Assembly: GCF_905397395.1 (NCBI RefSeq)
Contig: NZ_CAJPVH010000002.1
Span: 124,001-188,000 of the forward strand
Direction of reading: 5' to 3'
Source: Cupriavidus campinensis
Lineage (GTDB): Bacteria > Pseudomonadota > Gammaproteobacteria > Burkholderiales > Burkholderiaceae
Length of the DNA stretch: 64,000 bases
Below the pieces are notes generated by a model that made no database searches, was not told the DNA's origin, and was given only the letters and a program-made list of their open reading frames with translations. The position numbers and the translations under genes were made by a program. This document shows, in pieces, positions 61,377 to 64,000 of the stretch. Within the stretch, counting starts at the first letter, position 1. Every line of letters begins with the position of its first letter.

Positions 61377-62582
61377 ATGATCCGACTGAACTCCCATCCC
61401 AGCGGCCGGCATTTCCTGCAGATCCCGGGTCCGACCAACGTGCCCGACCGCGTGCTGCGCGCGATGGACTACCCCACCATCGACCACCGCGGCCCCGAGT
61501 TCCAGCAACTCGGCAAGAAGGTGTTGGCGGACATCCGCAAGGTCTTCCAGACCGCCCAGCCGGTTGTGATCTATCCGGCATCCGGAACGGGCGCGTGGGA
61601 AGCGGCGCTGGTGAATACGCTCTCCCCGGGCGACCGCGTGCTGATGTTCGAGACCGGCCACTTCGCCTCGCTGTGGAAGAAGATGGCCGACAAGCTCGGC
61701 CTGAATCCCGAATTCCTGGTGGGCGACTGGCGCCACGGCGTGGATGCCGCCGCCATCGGCGCCCGGCTGGCCGAGGACCGCAGCCACGAGATCAAGGCGG
61801 TCTGCGTGGTCCATAACGAGACCTCGACCGGCGTGACCTCCGACATCGCCGCCGTGCGCCGGGCGATCGATGCAGCCGGCCACCCCGCGCTGCTGCTGGT
61901 GGACACCATCTCCTCGCTCGGCTCGATCGACTATCGCCACGACGAATGGGGCGTGGACGTGACCGTCTCCGGCTCGCAGAAGGGGCTGATGCTGCCGCCG
62001 GGCCTGTCGTTCAACGCGGTCAGCGCCAAGGCCGTGGCGGCGTCGGCCAGGTCGAAGCTGCCCAAGGCGTTCTGGGGCTGGGAAGAGATCATCGAAGCCA
62101 ACAAGAATGGCTTCTGGCCGTACACCCCGGCCACCAACCTGCTCTACGGGCTGTCCGAGGCGTGCGACATGCTCCAGGAGGAAGGCTTGCAGAACGTGTT
62201 CGCGCGCCATCGCCGCCATGCCGAGGCCACGCGCGCCTGCGTGAACGCCTGGGGGCTGGAGATCCTGTGCCAGAACCCGGCCGAGTACAGCCCGGCGCTG
62301 ACCGCCGTGGTCATGCCGGACGGCCATAACGCCGACGCGCTGCGCAAGGTGGTGCTGGAGAACTTCAATATGTCGCTGGGCCAGGGGCTGTCCAAGCTGT
62401 CCGGCAAGGTGTTCCGCATCGGCCATCTGGGCGATTTCAACGACCTGACGCTGATGGGCACCCTGGCCGGCGTGGAGATGGGCCTGGCGCTGGCCGGCGT
62501 GCCGCACCATGCGGGCGGCGTGCTGGCGGCGATGGAAAGTCTGCGCGCGGCCGCGCTGAAGCCGGCGCTGCGCGCGGCCTGA
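61377..62582 (+). CDS. Class V aminotransferase, alanine/serine-glyoxylate type
   Basis: A 401-residue PLP enzyme of the SgaA/AGT type: FLQIPGPTNVPDRVLRAMD, DHRGPEFQQLGKKVL, IYPASGTGAWEAALVNTLS, LLVDTISSLGSIDYRHDEW and the PLP Lys202 in SGSQKGLMLPPGL. It transfers an amino group to glyoxylate or a similar 2-oxoacid. It faces the GntR gene and is followed by Bug and TctB genes, so imported acid, the YdiJ-like dehydrogenase and this enzyme may form one route. The ribosome site is GAGGCGAC. Confidence 0.93.
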   Translation: MIRLNSHPSGRHFLQIPGPTNVPDRVLRAMDYPTIDHRGPEFQQLGKKVLADIRKVFQTAQPVVIYPASGTGAWEAALVNTLSPGDRVLMFETGHFASLWKKMADKLGLNPEFLVGDWRHGVDAAAIGARLAEDRSHEIKAVCVVHNETSTGVTSDIAAVRRAIDAAGHPALLLVDTISSLGSIDYRHDEWGVDVTVSGSQKGLMLPPGLSFNAVSAKAVAASARSKLPKAFWGWEEIIEANKNGFWPYTPATNLLYGLSEACDMLQEEGLQNVFARHRRHAEATRACVNAWGLEILCQNPAEYSPALTAVVMPDGHNADALRKVVLENFNMSLGQGLSKLSGKVFRIGHLGDFNDLTLMGTLAGVEMGLALAGVPHHAGGVLAAMESLRAAALKPALRAA

Positions 62583-62626
62583 GGACGCAGCCGACGAAGG
62601 TCACCAACGATGTAGAAGAAAAAGAC

Positions 62627-62653
62627 GGGCCGCCCGGTCTTCCGGGACGGCCC
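62627..62653 (+). terminator. GC-rich hairpin between aminotransferase and Bug genes
   Basis: An 11-bp stem with one bulged A (GGGCCGCCCGG pairing with CCGGGACGGCCC) and a TCTT loop. No T-run follows, so it may only damp read-through or protect the upstream message. Confidence 0.6.
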
Positions 62654-62709
62654 GGCCGTACCGCCGATGCGCCATCAGAGCGCACGGTTCACACCAAAGG
62701 AGACAGACC

Positions 62710-63723
62710 ATGACGTTGCGTTCCCCCGCACGCGCCGCCGCGCGTGCTTCGCTGCTCGGTATTGCCCTCAGTGTTTCATTTGCCGCTCCCGCGTTTGCCT
62801 GGGAGCCCACCAAGCCCGTCGAGATCGTGGTGCCGTTCAGTGCCGGCGGCGCCTCCGACCAGATGGCGCGTTCCATCCAGGGCATCATCGCCAAGCACAA
62901 GCTGATGGGCCAGCCGGTCATCGTGGTGAACAAGGCCGGCGCCAGCGGCGCCGAGGGCCTGATGGACACCAAGGCGTCCAAGGGCGACCCGCACAAGCTG
63001 CTGGTCACCTCGTCCGCGCTCTATACCGTGCCGATGGTCAGCCAGCTGCCGTTCAACTGGCGCGACCTGACCCCGGTGGCCATGGTGGCGATGGACGAAT
63101 TCGTGCTGTGGACCAACGCCGAAGCGCCCTACAAGACCCCGGCAGACTACGTTGCCGAGGCGAAGAAGCAGCCCGGCAAGCTCAAGATGGGCGGCACCAG
63201 CTCCAAGCGCGAGGACCAGATCATCACCGCGCAGATGGAGCGCAAGGCCGGCGTGCGCTTTATCTACATCCCGTACAAGGGCGGCGGCGAGGCCGCCACG
63301 CAGCTCTCGGGCAAGCACATCGACTCCAATGTGAACAACCCGTCCGAATCGATCGGCCAGTGGCGGGCCGGCGAGCATCGCGCGCTGTGCGTGTTCGCGC
63401 CGTCGCGCATGCAGTACACGGGCAAGGTCACGGCCACGCAGAGCTGGGGTGACATTCCCACCTGCAAGGAGGCCGGGCTGGACGTGCAATACCAGATGCT
63501 GCGCGTGTTCATGCTGCCGGGCGGCGTCACGCCGGACCAGCAGAAGTACTACGTCGATCTGATGCAGAAGGTGGCCGCCACGCCCGAGTGGAAGGAGTAC
63601 CTCGAAAAGAACGCGCTCAAGAACGAGTTCCTGACCGGCACCAAGCTGACCGAGTTCCTCCAGGCGGACGAGACCCGCCACAAGGACATCATCAAGGAAG
63701 CGGGCTTCGTGGCGGCACGGTGA
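62710..63723 (+). CDS. Bug/TctC-type binding protein of a tripartite tricarboxylate transporter
   Basis: A 337-residue exported protein. The signal peptide ends APAFA before WEPTKPVEI. VEIVVPFSAGGASDQMARSI, VIVVNKAGASGAEGLMDTKA and IPYKGGGEAATQLSGKHIDS are family marks. Unlike the two other Bug proteins here it is followed by a tctB-type gene after 37 bases, so it belongs to a complete TTT system whose tctA should lie beyond the window. Confidence 0.92.
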   Translation: MTLRSPARAAARASLLGIALSVSFAAPAFAWEPTKPVEIVVPFSAGGASDQMARSIQGIIAKHKLMGQPVIVVNKAGASGAEGLMDTKASKGDPHKLLVTSSALYTVPMVSQLPFNWRDLTPVAMVAMDEFVLWTNAEAPYKTPADYVAEAKKQPGKLKMGGTSSKREDQIITAQMERKAGVRFIYIPYKGGGEAATQLSGKHIDSNVNNPSESIGQWRAGEHRALCVFAPSRMQYTGKVTATQSWGDIPTCKEAGLDVQYQMLRVFMLPGGVTPDQQKYYVDLMQKVAATPEWKEYLEKNALKNEFLTGTKLTEFLQADETRHKDIIKEAGFVAAR

Positions 63724-63760
63724 GCGCCGGCGGCGGCGTTCTTTCAACCGGGAGACTCAC

Positions 63761-64000
63761 ATGAGCGAACACACCCAGGAGCCGGCCACGCCGGCGGCCA
63801 TCACGGTGCGCACGGCGGAGATCGCCGTGGCGCTGCTGATCGCCGCCGGCGCGGTCGTGGTCATGGTCAGCAATTACCAGATCGGCGCGGGCTGGGCGCC
63901 GGACGGCCCGCAGGCCGGCTACTTCCCGCTGCGTATCGGGGCCATCATCTTCGTGGCCTGCCTGGCCGTGCTGTGGCAGGCGTGGCGCACGGCGTCCGAC
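63761..64000 (+). CDS. TctB-family small membrane subunit (cut by window edge)
   Basis: Eighty codons are visible, beginning MSEHTQEPATPAAITVRT. The first membrane segment is EIAVALLIAAGAVVVMVSNY, followed by the TctB hallmark GAGWAPDGPQAGYFPLRIG and a second segment. GGGAGACTCAC precedes the ATG. It is the small, four-helix subunit of the tricarboxylate transporter. Confidence 0.88.
   Translation, partial: MSEHTQEPATPAAITVRTAEIAVALLIAAGAVVVMVSNYQIGAGWAPDGPQAGYFPLRIGAIIFVACLAVLWQAWRTASD

Overview
The window is 64 kb of high-GC DNA from a beta-proteobacterium of the Burkholderiales, most likely Cupriavidus or a close Ralstonia/Burkholderia relative. This is an inference from the number of Bug-type (TctC-like) binding proteins, the Fmd/Urt amide cluster, the many LysR/AraC/GntR-controlled small catabolic operons, and the codon bias. 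The mix of catabolic, chemotaxis and exopolysaccharide genes, with no rRNA, tRNA or central housekeeping genes, would suit a second chromosome or megaplasmid. I saw no phage, insertion sequence or CRISPR array. Genes at both edges are cut by the window.

Left part (1-18.6 kb). A truncated RibD/DHFR-like gene and a large autotransporter precede an amide-nitrogen operon on the minus strand: urtA-urtB-urtC-urtD-urtE (ABC importer), fmdA (formamidase) and fmdB. Divergent from it is an unusual hybrid histidine kinase, whose sensor is a whole NCS1-type nucleobase transporter followed by an eight-cysteine module, with a LuxR-type response regulator. This pair probably controls the amide operon. An arylamine N-acetyltransferase-like gene, a Bug-PhzF-RidA operon and an AraC regulator follow.

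Middle (18.7-36.5 kb). A LysR gene faces an acyl-CoA ligase / acyl-CoA dehydrogenase / Bug operon. After a chemoreceptor comes an iron-regulated operon with a clear Fur box over its promoter. It encodes a PepSY membrane protein, a DUF2271 protein carrying an ApbE-type flavinylation motif, a DUF4198 protein, ApbE and a membrane-anchored flavodoxin reductase. Together these look like a trans-membrane flavin electron path for reducing ferric chelates in the periplasm. A PvdQ/penicillin-acylase-type Ntn hydrolase follows, then a creatininase-family hydrolase with an MFS transporter, divergent from a LysR gene that has five 14-bp tandem repeats against its start.

Right part (36-57 kb). Two VOC-fold proteins and an AraC regulator lead into a polysaccharide locus. 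On the minus strand are rfbC-rfbD-rfbB, a 2OG-Fe(II) oxygenase and a GlxA-type (DJ-1 + AraC) regulator. On the plus strand are manC, an initiating phosphoglycosyltransferase, a Wzc-type BY-kinase, three glycosyltransferase genes (one a GT2-GT4 fusion), wzy, wzx and rfbA; a beta-helix protein closes the locus. The product is expected to contain mannose-derived and rhamnose-derived sugars. No wza or wzb is present.

Right end (57-64 kb). A YdiJ-like FAD/Fe-S 2-hydroxyacid dehydrogenase and a GntR regulator face an alanine/serine-glyoxylate aminotransferase-type gene, a Bug protein and the start of a TctB gene. This looks like a regulated 2-hydroxyacid or 2-oxoacid uptake and conversion module.

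A theme across the window is short tandem repeats (7-14 bp) at gene junctions, often overlapping or just after stop codons.
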